Shown here: piece after piece, positions 52,577 through 63,579 of the stretch
Layout: the number at the start of each line of letters is the position of its first letter
How positions within the stretch are numbered: position 1 is the first letter of the stretch
From: Biscogniauxia marginata
Taxonomy: Eukaryota > Ascomycota > Sordariomycetes > Xylariales > Xylariaceae
Assembly (NCBI GenBank): GCA_022695795.1
Contig: MU404070.1
Span: forward strand, 476,536 to 540,535
Reading direction: 5' to 3'
DNA: 64,000 nucleotides
The notes under the pieces: model-generated
Database searches by the model: none
Seen by the model: only the letters and a program-made list of their open reading frames with translations
Told to the model about the DNA's origin: nothing
Made by a program: the position numbers and the translations under genes

Positions 52577-54173
52577 CGTATCAAGATGCTATGCAATAGC
52601 TTTCTTGATAGAAGTAGGAGGAGGGGAGAAGAAAAGGCTGTCTTAGACTAGCCGCAGCGCAATAAGCTAGCAGTTCATGGATTGAGAAACCGTGTCCCCA
52701 GGTGTGGCAGTTCCGTCAGTGTGGCTGAAATCTAAAATAGGAAAAAATTGTGTCATGGTGGTGGAATGCCAAGATAGCCTTATTGTCAGCCACATCACTT
52801 TTCGACGTCTTGATTCCTACCTACCAGGTTAGGTAGGTAGTAAATGCAACTTCATCGATAACTGCATAGAAAGCAAGGGTTAACAATGACCTCGGGAGCA
52901 TTCACAGTGAACCATATATGTTCTGCAGGCCAGGTAATGATTGAACACTGGAGTATGATGATCTAATGCCTGTTAGGTAGTCAGGTCAACTCCATGAAAG
53001 AAGATATGAACTTATGAATGAAGCTTTTAAGATGACACTTATCTCTCCTAGAAAACTCCCCAACCCAAGAAGGGGGTAGGTTTCGGGGCTTATCTTTATG
53101 TAGCAGCTCATACTAGGTATTATCCCCAGAGCCGAGGTAATGGATGACATAGTCCACGATCACAGCCATATTCTCGCCTAGTGACTCTGTAACAGGGTAG
53201 TGATTCCCTAACTGTGTTCCAGGTGATGATACGTGTTATGATCTAAAAGCACATTAAAACGGAGTTTCTGATTTGATACATTGCTATTCATTTTATTATC
53301 TAAGTGAAGACGCTTTCGGTGAAATCGGAACCCATGACATGGTCCGTAGATAGATTATTCGGTGATCTAGGCCATAGGGCTTGCGGTAAAGCAAGAGTAT
53401 CCTTGGGGGTCGTAACGTCTATCTAACAGTTTCCATATTCAGGTAGAGGGGAACGAACATGTAGGTTAAATAATATCCCCCTTAGCTCGACAGCGATGTA
53501 CATACATAATCTCGGGGATTTTTTAGCATGTGCTACTTACCTAGGTAGGTATTCATGTTTCTCTAGCCCTTACCCCTTAGTATTGTAATTTGCTTCCTTA
53601 CCTATGTATACAGGAAGAAACTTGAGAATATGGGTGGCCGTTCGCTAGAAACAGAAATGCGAAAGTAGAAACATATACCATAATTAGAACTCCCCTGCTT
53701 ATTGCCGTGTGGGCGATCTAGTGTGAAGACAGGAAGGAATATTTGTAGCGAATTCATCCACCAGTTCATGGCGCAAATTTGAAATACTATCGTAGAGCTA
53801 GAGCGCGGTTTCTATGGCCTAGGCACAGAGGGTGTGAGAAACCATCATAAAGGACGTACACTCAGTTGTAGAAGGGGGCTCCCAAGTACCCAACCAACGC
53901 AGCTAGCTTCCCCTGACTATCGATTGCGCGTTTCAAGTGCTGAATATCGGGGGTATTACTCGAACATAGACATAATGTAGCTCTATGATGTAGGTTGAGA
54001 GATTACCTCGAGTTACCCGGTGGTAGAGGTATGAATGCGAATAGGGCTGTTAAGTTAAGCGAACCGCCCCCCACCTTCCAACGAGGCATACCAACTACTC
54101 TCCCGGTTCGACCAAAAACAGGCGACAATGCAAGTTCGAAATGCAAACTCTATACGGGTATAAGGCAGTAATG
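52577..54173. other. 1.6-kb intergenic region
   Basis: The ste24 promoter side includes short inverted ACCTACC / GGTAGGT elements near 52822-52838. No frame longer than 60 codons with any signal. Confidence 0.55.
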
Positions 54174-54627
54174 CTATCTCATGTTCGCTTTAACCCTCTC
54201 TAGGAGCTGTTCCCGAGTATCGCCGGACTGTGGGTGTAGATTACGCTGTACGAACGAGTCAGTGAGTAGATGGCGCATTTGGACCATGACACCGTATCCA
54301 CACTTACAGCAGCAAGCCATCTTCTGAGTTCCTCCCTCGTCCAGTTTTCAGGATCTCCAGTTGGATCTGCCTGGTTCGGAAAGATTTGCCCGCCCCATAG
54401 CGACCACTGTAAAGACAATGTTAGTAAGTTGCCATCCGGAGTATATAGCGGTTGAGAGTAAGTGAGAAAGAAGTAGACAGTTTATGCTTGTAGCGACGAC
54501 TGGTCTGGTAGGAAGGAAATGGGACCACAACAAAACAAACGAAAAGAAGAGGGAGATAATTATGGAATTGACGTACGGCTAGAGCGCCTGTGACGAGACC
54601 TGAGAAGACTTTAAAATAGATGTCCAT
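54174..54627 (-). CDS. 73-aa membrane-anchored mini-protein with Ish1-like motif
   Basis: Assembled from three exons, complement of 54577-54627, 54308-54406 and 54174-54245. Each junction is GT-AG with phase 0 and the 222 nt end in TAG. The N-terminus, MDIYFKVFSGLVTGALAWSLWGG, is a hydrophobic signal or membrane anchor. The rest, ENWTREELRRWLAARNLHP followed by TREQLLERVKANMR, resembles one Ish1/Msc1 repeat (a Trp, then an RRWL block and a closing LL..V helix), a fold linked to stress and nuclear-envelope proteins. This similarity is by eye and the function unknown. Three consistent introns and a clean stop argue strongly for a real gene. It is too short and split to be seen as a single frame. 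Coding bias is ordinary. Confidence 0.75.
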
Positions 54628-55196
54628 CAGTACTTGATAGTACGCAAAATAGTGTTCAGTGTCTTTTGTAGGTACCTAGTACAGCGTTCTTGTACAAGTC
54701 AGTAAGTTGAAATTTGATAAAAACTGCTTATATAGGTAGATATTTTCGGCAGGATGGTAAGCATACCTTTGACTTCATGGCGTTGTCTAGTGGAGTAGGC
54801 ATGACAGGCAAAGTTGTAATAGAGAAAGCGCCCCTGAAATGATTAAGTGAAGATTACAGGAGATGTACGTGTTCACTCGGGGAAAAAGGGTATTTAGGAA
54901 TGAGTCACGGGGTCATAGTAGATATACCCAATGATTAGGCAACCTTGTTCAGACCAGATGCCATGGACAACGTTGCCTGTTCACTGGTTCCAGACTGGAT
55001 ACCTATGAGTCGGGATCAGTGGAAGCTCAAGCTCACGCCACATGTGGAAAAGCCGCGTCAGCCACATGCACCATGCTGGATCATCAATTGTAGGACCCGA
55101 TAAACTGCCGAGTTTAGAGGAGAGTGAAGCAATCACTACACAATATTTAATGCATATGGCTATACATTAGAGGAAATTCTCCTATCAATCGCCTAA
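54628..55196. other. Intergenic upstream of the 73-aa gene and the tRNA
   Basis: Divergent spacer between the 73-aa gene (minus) and tRNA-Ser (plus). No frame, repeat or RNA recognised. Confidence 0.55.
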
Positions 55197-55289
55197 GGCA
55201 CGATGGCGGAGTGGTTAACGCGGTGCCCTGCTATTTAATAGTGTAAGGCATTTCCTTCGGGAGCGCAGGTTCGAATCCTGCTCGTGTCG
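55197..55289 (+). tRNA. tRNA-Ser (GCU) with a 12-nt intron
   Basis: The acceptor stem GGCACGA pairs with TCGTGTC (one G-U). The anticodon stem GTGCC/GGCAT encloses C-T-GCT-A and a final A. A 12-nt intron (55234-55245) sits one base 3' of the anticodon, the standard position. A long variable arm (TTCC TTCG GGAG) marks a type II serine tRNA. The T arm is GCAGG-TTCGAAT-CCTGC. GCU reads AGC and AGU codons. The D arm and A box (TGGCGGAGTGG) are intact, so it should be expressed. Confidence 0.85.
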
Positions 55290-55667
55290 CGTTTGTTTTT
55301 TTTATAATTTTTTCCACGTATTCTGCCTATTTTCTGTCTAATTTTATTGATTTTCCCTCAAATTTTTTTTTTCATTAGATAGGTAGAGAAAGTTCAAGAG
55401 CGCTATTGCTATATAAGTGCGTTTCTCGTTACTTATGATGCAAGATTGAAAAGCGAATAGCTTGGGCCACCTGGTTGACGGCTGGCGGGGCCAAGCAAAA
55501 AGTGGACAGGAACGCATCGGAGCTAAACCCGATTTGGTTTTCCACGCTGGAACCCTACAATTCACACAATTTTGCTGCCGGTACTTTGAATATTGATCGC
55601 ACACATCGACGAAAATTTCCCACCTACACCAAGCAGACACTACCCTTTCACCAGCCCAGCAGTCAAG
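55290..55667. other. Intergenic upstream of rpl38
   Basis: T-rich directly after the tRNA (GTTTGTTTTTTTTA), which acts as the RNA polymerase III terminator, then the rpl38 promoter and leader. No other feature. Confidence 0.6.
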
Positions 55668-56145
55668 ATGCCTCAGGAAATCGGCGATATTAAGAAGGTA
55701 TCTGCGCAATAAATCTTTTATCCGTCGAGAAAACGAATTGTGAGTAATAGGACTGACGAATTGGCCATTTAGTTCATTGAGATCTGCCGGCGGAAGGACG
55801 CCAAGTGTACGTGTGCCGCGAGACAATAAAAGAGTAAAAAGAATATCGGTTTTGCGAAGTTGGTTCTAACAGATGCCACCGTGTAGCCGCCCGGATCAAG
55901 AAGAACCGCAAGTCGTCGCAGACCAAGTTCAAGGTCCGATGCAAGGCCCAGCTCTACACCCTCGTCCTGAAGGACACCGACAAGGCCGAGAAGCTTAAGC
56001 AGAGTCTGCCGCCGAGTACGCAATCACCTCACCCTTTCCTACGAGAATGAATATCAATGGGGGCTCAAGACTGACATTGGATACTGTAGACCTGCAAATC
56101 AAGGAGGTCCCCAAGAAGAACAAGAAGGGCAAGCACACAGCTTAA
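55668..56145 (+). CDS. rpl38: 60S ribosomal protein eL38
   Basis: Four small exons, 55668-55697, 55773-55806, 55887-56015 and 56090-56145, give 249 nt and 82 aa. The sequence reads [30 protein letters not shown], then [30 protein letters not shown] and the basic tail [12 protein letters not shown]. These match the eL38 family closely in length and order. It is a small, basic component of the large ribosomal subunit. Junctions fall at phase 0, 1 and 1. The highly fragmented layout is typical of fungal ribosomal protein genes; none of the exons exceeds 43 codons, so the gene is invisible as a long frame. A tRNA gene lies 380 bp upstream on the same strand. Confidence 0.95.
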
Positions 56146-56491
56146 GTGGATGAAGGAGGGCGATGTATAAGGGCGATGATTGGTCAAGCTGATGTTTTTT
56201 ACGACTCCCTCGCGGACGAGCTAGAGGTCCTTTGATCTGAATCACGGCATTCGGTGAACATGGTGCATACGGCCAGGGCCAGGGCCAGGACTGAGCTGGC
56301 AAGGCTCATTTGAGGCGGCGTCTATGGGTTACCATGGAATTGAAACTTGCAGGCGAAACGAGGCTTGTGGTAGACAATTCCACATCAATTGCACATGAAA
56401 TAAAAAAATAATTAAACCTGGGCCAGAAGAAAACAAGCCTGCTTGCTGTCTTAACTTTCAGACCGGTGCCTTAGGTACTAAATCCATGCCC
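56146..56491. other. Convergent spacer between rpl38 and the ABM-like gene
   Basis: Carries both 3' flanks, including a GGCCAGGGCCAGGGCCAGG repeat near 56272-56289. No gene seen. Confidence 0.6.
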
Positions 56492-57175
56492 TCACAGGAC
56501 CCTCCGGTAATGCTTTACGTCGTTGGTCTTAGCAAAAGACAGCAGAGGGGTTGCGTATTTGACGAAATCCTCCGTCTTTGCCAACTCGGCGTGCCTCTCG
56601 ACCGCCGGCCAGCCGATGAAGAAGACGCTCTCTTCCGTGTCCGGGTCCGCCTTCTGCTTGCGCCAGCCGCTCCGGACCACGTGCGGTTTCGCGAAGGCCT
56701 CGAGGACGCCCTTGCCTCCCTCCCAGGCCTTGGCCAAGTCCTCTTTCCGGTCGGCCGCGACGGTCACCCTCCCGACGCTGACGACGGGGCTCTTCAGCAG
56801 CGGCACCTTCCCATCCCCGTCCCCGTCCCCGTCCCCGTCCCCGGAGAAGACGTCGACGTCGAGGTGGAAGTACTCGATCTGGTCCAGCAGGAAGTGCGGC
56901 ACGAGCGCGGCGGAGCTGGCCTTGTACTCGTCGCTCGCGAGCCAGGCGAGGTGCTGCTCGGTGGACTCCCAGTGCGCCGTCTCGAGCACGACGCGCGGGT
57001 CCTCGACCTGCCGGAAGAGGCCGACGCCGCGCGCGTCCCGGCCCCGCGGCGCCGACGGCACGTTCCGCGCCACCCACTCGGCCTGCGCGCCGAGCGCGCG
57101 CTCCATCGCCGCCTTGTCCTCGTCCGTGAACGTGGCCGACGAGCTCGTCAGCCAGACGAGGTTCGTGACTGGCAT
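56492..57175 (-). CDS. ABM-like (dimeric alpha/beta-barrel) protein, 227 aa
   Basis: A single intron-free frame of 227 codons. It looks like two ferredoxin-like halves, residues about 1-110 and 125-225. The first half has VVLETAHWESTEQHLAWLASDEYKA and the second has ESVFFIGWPAVERHAELAKTEDFVKY, the WxSxExHxxFxxS pattern of antibiotic biosynthesis monooxygenase (ABM) and stress-responsive A/B-barrel domains. They are joined by a low-complexity GDGDGDGDGDG linker (56812-56844) encoded by a GGGGAC hexanucleotide repeat. The enzymatic role is unknown, and many fungal relatives are uncharacterised. The gene is GC-rich and convergent with rpl38. No signal peptide. The ATG at 57175 is the first in the frame and gives a normal N-terminal beta strand (VTNLVWLTSSS). 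Confidence 0.7.
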   Translation of the reverse strand: MPVTNLVWLTSSSATFTDEDKAAMERALGAQAEWVARNVPSAPRGRDARGVGLFRQVEDPRVVLETAHWESTEQHLAWLASDEYKASSAALVPHFLLDQIEYFHLDVDVFSGDGDGDGDGDGKVPLLKSPVVSVGRVTVAADRKEDLAKAWEGGKGVLEAFAKPHVVRSGWRKQKADPDTEESVFFIGWPAVERHAELAKTEDFVKYATPLLSFAKTNDVKHYRRVL

Positions 57176-59294
57176 GATTGACAGACTGACAGACAGATAG
57201 TAGGCAATGAGAGTTTTTATGTCGTGATATGTATATGTGTGTGATTTTCTCTGTGACTATGATAGATTTGTGGATAAGAGTCAAGTATAGTATGAGTATG
57301 CATATGAAGCTATATTAAATTGTAGGCGTGGATATCGAATGCTCATCTTATAATATCTCTCATACATGCATGTATATATATGTAACCCGACTACCCCGCA
57401 GAAGCACCGCTAAAAAAAGACCGTTTGGCTGATGATTTCTAAAGACTCTTCGCCGTAATCCGTCCTGCAAGTTCCTAACAACAGAGGTTAGTTAGTAATG
57501 ACAGCGGTTCGGTGCTAAACCGAGCTCTCTTGAAATGGGTACCCGGCTGCCTCTGGGCATCTTAACGAGTATTCCCTTTAAAATGGATGGTCGTATTCGA
57601 ATATTTTATCTTCAAGTGAAGTGATCAATCACTTGGCCTTACATTGATCCTCTACGAGGGGTAGATCCCGGACCCTCCTTAGAGGGGAATCCTCATATCA
57701 TATATATTAAAGCTTTTAATTTCGACAAATATCGGCTTCTTACAAAAACATAAATTGCCGATAGCGGCTGCCTTTGCCCATAAAAAGACTTACTTATGAA
57801 CCCGAGGGGTGATACAAGCCATACCTAGTTGACAACATAATATTCTCAAAGATATCGTCGTCATCTCACGATTGGGAACTTGGAAGGATGCTATATGAGT
57901 CAAGATAAACTAACTGTTTATAGGAGTTCCCGATCGCTCTCCTATTCCAGTCTCGAGCAGAATGGAAGGGGGGCCGTTTCCAATGGATCACGACATATGC
58001 TCGCTCGCAAGATACAGACGACAAAGAACGAGAACCAGCCACTCGTGTACTACTGCAGTACAAATGCGCCGCGCGTGTTACCGTAACGGCATCTGGTATA
58101 ACTCTGTCAACCAGTTGGATCAAGCATGTCTTGTAATGACGAAGGAGGCTGTATCTCTGTATCTTTCTCTCTCCCTCTCTCTTCACCTCCTCGATGACCC
58201 GACTCGAAACTGTATTGGGGCGGTACATGAGATGATGCAGTTAGTTAATCGGGCATGTCGGGGTTGTCTAATTGGGGGCATGGCCGAGCAGGGATCCTAT
58301 CTTTGATAGCTGGCAAGGTTAACGAGCTACAGCCAATCAGACGATGATGAGATGTGATTTTCTCCTCCAACCGGCCTTGGGGAAGACTCGCCTAGGTCCG
58401 CGAGACCCAGATATTTTCTGGCTTGTCAATTCCCATTGCGGTGGTCATGCGGGTGGACTAACGCAAGCCATCGACCCATCCCAGCCCAATTCGTATGCAC
58501 TGGTACATTCGTGACGATGTAACACGGTCATGAATATTTGGAGTAGTGCTACCCGACTACCGTAGTACGGTAGTTTAGATGAGTTACGACAAAAGGGGGC
58601 TTGGAGTCTGCATCAATAGTATATGTAGGTTACTCCCAAGCAAAGCAAAGCCTTGCTGTGGTAATGTGATGCAGGTATTGATAAATAACAAACAACTAAA
58701 CTAACCTAGCAAGCATTGGTGCATCTTATCTAACATGTATTTCCTTTTTCAGGGAATAGATAAAAATAAAATCAAGTCATTCGCTTACTTATACTTCGGG
58801 TAGTCTATGTTTCCTCTTAGCCTTAGGTACCTAGTCAGTGTTGTGTACCCGATTGAGCAAAAGGGCAAAAGGGCAAAAGGGTTTAACTGCGGGTTGGGTT
58901 GATCAGGACAAGAACGTTGGTGCAGATCACTTAAACTTACACACATCGGCACCGCTACGAAAGCTACTCAAATCACACAAAACAATCCCTCAATCTCTCA
59001 ATCTCTCAATCCCCTCTGCGAGTTTCCGTTCCCGCGGCCGTCACCCTTCCACAGTGGCGTAGACATTTTGTTGTCGGTTTCCGATTACGTGTGGCACCCC
59101 GGGACTCGGAGCTTGGAGGATTCCCCTTTTAGGGGAAGAAGAAAAAGGGACCCTGCCCCTGGTCCTAGCTAATCAAAGCTGATATAATATCATTATACTT
59201 ACGAAATACATACGAGGTACTACACTGCCTTTATACACTACCCACGCCACGCCCGTTACCTTTTTTTCCTCTCTTCTTTCCCCCATTTCCTCGA
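57176..59294. other. 2.1-kb divergent intergenic region
   Basis: Separates the ABM-like gene (minus) from mevalonate kinase (plus). Frames at 57866-58228 (minus) and 57962-58306 (plus) oppose each other and show no protein motif. A CTCTCTCCCTCTCTC tract at 58168-58190 and a triple GGGCAAAA repeat near 58860 occur. A pyrimidine tract (59256-59290) precedes the ERG12 start. Confidence 0.5.
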
Positions 59295-60950
59295 ATGACT
59301 CGCGTGCCAACCACGCCAGAAAGCTCGACCTCGGAAATGTCTAACGGCGTCAATGGCTTTCACAAAGAGATGGAGGTAAACGGGGCTGCAAACGGCAATA
59401 CAAACGGCAACACCAACGGCAACACCAACGCCTACGTCAATGGCAATGGTAGCGACAGTGGAAGGTCGTCCGTGGAGAGCGAGAGGGAGAAGAAGAGGAT
59501 GAGTCGCAAGAACTCGAGTCCCCTGATGCCTGCATTTATGGTCTCGGCACCAGGCAAGGTCATTGTCTTCGGCGAACATGCCGTCGTCCACGGCAAGGTA
59601 CGATCGATCCACCCCAATGTTTACGCGTGAACGAGCCGAAGCTGACCATAGACTTACTATGTATAGGCTGCCATCGCGGCGTCCATCTCCCTACGCTCCT
59701 ACCTTCACGTCACGACCCTCTCCAAATCCAGACGCACCGTCACTCTCCGCTTCCCGGACGTCGACCTCGTACACACGTGGAACATCGACGACCTGCCATG
59801 GAACGTGTTTTCACATCCCTCCAAGAAGAAGTACTATTACGACCTGGTGACCACCCTCGACCCCGATCTAGTCAATGCCATCCAGCCCCATCTTGCCGAT
59901 ATTTCACCACATAAGCCTGCGGCCGAGCGCAAGATACATCAGAACTCAGCATCATCTTTCCTGTACCTCTTTTTGTCTCTGGGGTCCCAGAAATTCCCTG
60001 GATGCATATACACACTACGCTCTACCATTCCGATCGGGGCTGGTCTTGGAAGCAGTGCCTCAATTGCCGTCTGCTTGTCCGCTGCCCTCATGTTACAGAT
60101 CCGTACCCTCGCTGGGCCGCATCCGGACCAACCCCCCGATGAAGCGCGGCTGCAAATCGAGCGAATCAACCGGTGGGCCTTTGTGGGGGAGATGTGCATA
60201 CATGGCACCCCGTCAGGCCTCGACAACACCATCTCCACCCAAGGCAAGGCCGTCGTCTACCAGCGAACTGAGTTCGGCAAGCCCCCGACCGTCACCCCGC
60301 TGTGGGATTTCCCCGAACTGCCGCTGCTCCTGGTGGACACGAGATCGCCCAAGTCTACCGCGGCCGAGGTGGCTAAGGTCGCGAAGCTCAAGGACACCCA
60401 CCAGAAGCTGGTCGGCAGCATCCTCGACGCGATAGACAAGGTCACGAGGACGGCCGAGAGTCTGATCGATGAGGAGAGCTTCGACAGCAGGGAGCACGAG
60501 AGCCTGCGACGCGTGGGAGAGCTCATGTCGATCAACCACGGCCTGCTGGTGTCCCTGGGAGTGTCGCACCCCCGCCTCGAACGGGTGAGGGAGCTGATAG
60601 ACTACCAGGGACTGGGGTGGACGAAGCTGACGGGTGCGGGTGGCGGCGGCTGCTCAATAACGTTGATGAAGCCGGGCGTCCGGTCCGAAGAGCTCGAGAA
60701 ACTGGAGGGCCAGCTCGAGCAAGAGGGCTACCAGAAGTTCAGGACGACGCTCGGCGGCGACGGCATCGGCGTCTTGTGGCCTGCCGTCCTGAAGAACGGT
60801 CTGGACGAGGACGAGGAGGGCGGCATGGAGATCGACCTCGAGAAGTTCCTCAACGCCCCGGGCAACGACGGCGTAGAGAAGCTGGTCGGAGTCCACGACG
60901 GGGCCGGGGAGAGAGAAGGATGGAAGTTTTGGAGGGTGGAGAGCAGATGA
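59295..60950 (+). CDS. erg12: Mevalonate kinase (GHMP kinase family)
   Basis: Two exons, 59295-59597 and 59667-60950, with a 69-bp intron; 1,587 nt and 528 aa. Motif 1, SAPGKVIVFGEHAVVHGK, is at about 84-101. Motif 2, PIGAGLGSSAS (about 223-233), binds ATP phosphates. Motif 3, TKLTGAGGGGCSITL, lies near the C-terminus, and EMCIHGTPSGLDN carries the catalytic Asp region. The enzyme phosphorylates mevalonate, the third dedicated step to isoprenoids and sterols, in the cytosol. Compared with the 443-aa yeast protein it has an 80-residue N-terminal extension with NGNTNGNTNGNTN repeats and a Ser-rich stretch, and an acidic C-terminal tail. The ATG chosen is the first in frame and is preceded by a pyrimidine tract. 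The prenyltransferase alpha gene starts 0.7 kb downstream on the same strand. Confidence 0.95.
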
Positions 60951-61646
60951 TGAAGACGGGGGGGATACGTAATGCAATGAAGTCTCTCACGACAAGATTG
61001 ACGCCCGTGGGCCAAAAACAACCCTCTTGGATTGTAACACTACCTATAATTAATCGAACGAGCGTTGGCGTAAACCGAGGTGTATATAGGTATAATTACT
61101 ACATAAATTTCTTTATTTGATATAAGCCGTTGGGAATTTCACATCTATATAAGTTGCCAAGATACTAATAGACAGGAATAGAACATTTGGAAATAAATTA
61201 AAGACCGACCGGGTATATTTAAATCTCAACCAAGGTATGTCTGTATTAGTTAATACTCCTCTCGATAGGTACCTACTTAGGTAGCTACTGGTATGGATGT
61301 AAGTGTCACCTCACCAGACGATGGGCTGTAACAATTACGGAGTAATTGGAAATATTTACTATTTTCTTTATATCGAATTACTTAATCGGTTTGTTGACTG
61401 CCTCGCTTTTAGGAATATATATCTTAGTACCCCAGCTGTGACACAACTTGTAAACTAATATCCATTTCAAAGTCCAAGTAGTTTCTTGCTACCCCACGAT
61501 TCCCTCTAGCTTACATACCAGGTACTGCATACATGTCTCACCTTTCATGTTCCTGGTTGCATCACTTCGTAAATATTTAAACCCCACCATCCCATCCCTC
61601 GTTCACCCACCAAAACCTTTCTTCACGAGAGGGTTCGCAGCTAGCA
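60951..61646. other. Intergenic between erg12 and ram2
   Basis: Holds the erg12 3' flank and the promoter of the prenyltransferase gene. AT-rich around 61100-61250. No frame or repeat recognised. Confidence 0.6.
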
Positions 61647-63579
61647 ATGCCGCCAAAGAACAAAGGCGCCACCAAGGCAAAAGACGCTGAATGTGAGTTG
61701 GCTTGTCAAATCTGTTTCATTTCGACTCTAAAATAATTATCTACACATTAAACTAACAACCTATTCGCTTAGCCAAGCAGCAATCCTCATCCGCAGCCAA
61801 TTCCACTACGCTCAGCAAACCCAACCCCCAGCAGACGGTCCGCGAGCGTGCGTGGCAGCGCTATTGGATCACGAACCCTTACGAGAAGGCATACGCGGAC
61901 GCTGGAGGGCTCGACGGCCTGAGTCCCGCCGACCGACAGGCCTACCTGAACTCGAAGTTTATCAAGAGCCTACACCTGCACAACCAGTATCACCACCCTA
62001 AGGGGGCGGCGACACTCTCGTCGGCAGCCGAGTCACTGCTCTCGAAGAAGGCGCTGAAGGAGTTCTGGAAGCAGGTCAACGAGGCCAGCATCCCGCTGCG
62101 CAACCTGCCCGAGCCGCGCGAGGGCGAGTGGGGCACCGACCGCCACGGCCGCGACATCGGCGACTACACCGTAGAGGAGTACGAGGCCCTCCAGGAGAAG
62201 AAGGCCCGGCTGGTGAGGCTGCGATTCCAGAGCGACGACTTCCTATCTAAGCGCGCAAAGGCCGAAGCCGAGGCCGAGGCCGATGCCAAGTGGGCTAAGC
62301 TGGTAGAGGGAGCAAAAGCAGAAGAAACGGCAGAGGAACGAGACAGAGACCAGGAGGAAGAGCTAAATTATATCAAGAGAGAGCAGTGTGTCATTACCGA
62401 GGAAGACAAAGAGGCAGAGAGGGAACGACGAAAGGAGATGGCGGCCCTGAAGAACGAGCTGTACGGCGACAAGACGGCCTCGTACGCCCTCGATCCTGAC
62501 TGGGACGATGTTACGCCCATACCGCAGGTCGAACCCGAGGGAGCCCTTGCAGCTATTGCGTATCCCGAGGACTATGCTGAATGTAAGTAAAGACCATCTG
62601 CTATCCGCCAGCGACGTCGGTTATTCTATAGCATATGCTAATCTGACCCGCCGCAGCAATGTCTTACCTCCGCGCCGTCATGGCCGCGAAGGAACACTCG
62701 CCGCGTTGTCTCCGATTAACCGAGCACATCATATCTATGAACCCGGCGCACTACACGGTGTGGCTGTACCGGTTCGCCATCGTCGCGGCGCTCAATATTT
62801 CGGTGCCGGACGAGATCAATTGGCTGAACGAGGTGTCGCTAGTGCACCTGAAGAACTACCAGATCTGGCACCACCGGCAGCTCCTCATGGACCATTACTA
62901 CCCTGCACTGGCCTCGGATCCTGAGCGCATCGCCGCCCTCGCCGAGTCGGAGCGCGCCTTCCTCACCGAGATGCTCGAGCAAGACACCAAGAACTACCAC
63001 GTCTGGAGCTACCGGCAGTACCTGGTGCGCAAGCTGGGCATGTGGGGTGCCGCAGAGCTCGCGAGCGTCGAGGCCCTCATCGACGAGGACGTGCGCAACA
63101 ACTCGGCCTGGTCGCACCGCTTCTTCGTCGTCTTCTCGGACCCGGCGTACACGACCCCCGGAAGCCACGCGACGGAGCCGGACCCGGCCATCCCCGCCGA
63201 CGTGATCGACCGCGAGGTGGCGTACGCGAAGGCCAAGATCGCGCTCGCGCCTCAGAACCAGAGCCCCTGGAACTACCTCCGCGGGGCGCTGAGGAAGGGC
63301 GGGCGGCCGCCGGCCGAGGCGCGCGGATTCGCCGAGTCCTTCGTCGAGAACCTGGGCGCTGCCGGGGGAGAGGGAGAGGGAGAGGGAGAGGGAGAGGTGG
63401 AGGCGGTGCGCAGCTCGCACGCGCTCGACCTGCTCGCGGATATATATAAGGAGGCGGGCGAGAGGGACAGGGCGGACTTGTGTCTTGCGCGCTTGGGCGA
63501 TAAGTGGGATCGCGTGCGCAAGGGGTACTGGGAGTACCGCCGGCGGCTGCTGGATAGTGGTGATGATGGTGGTGCTTAG
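61647..63579 (+). CDS. ram2: Protein farnesyltransferase/geranylgeranyltransferase I alpha subunit with N-terminal extension
   Basis: Three exons, 61647-61692, 61773-62582 and 62657-63579, give 1,779 nt and 592 aa, all in frame without stops. The usual alpha subunit starts around residue 256 (DPDWDDVTPIPQ), followed by prenyltransferase repeats: PAHYTVWLYRF, KNYQIWHHRQ, KNYHVWSYRQYLV, NNSAWSHRFFVV and NQSPWNYLRGAL. The alpha subunit pairs with a beta subunit to form both enzymes that prenylate CAAX proteins such as Ras. Residues 1 to about 237 are additional: a basic start (MPPKNKGATKAK), a Trp/Tyr-containing segment (RAWQRYWITNPYEKAY) and a charged coiled-coil-like stretch (AEAEAEADAKWAKL). 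An internal Met (about 238) could give a conventional 355-aa form. A GEGEGEGEGE run near 540 comes from a GGGAGA repeat. Whether the extension is translated as one protein is unproven. Confidence 0.85.
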
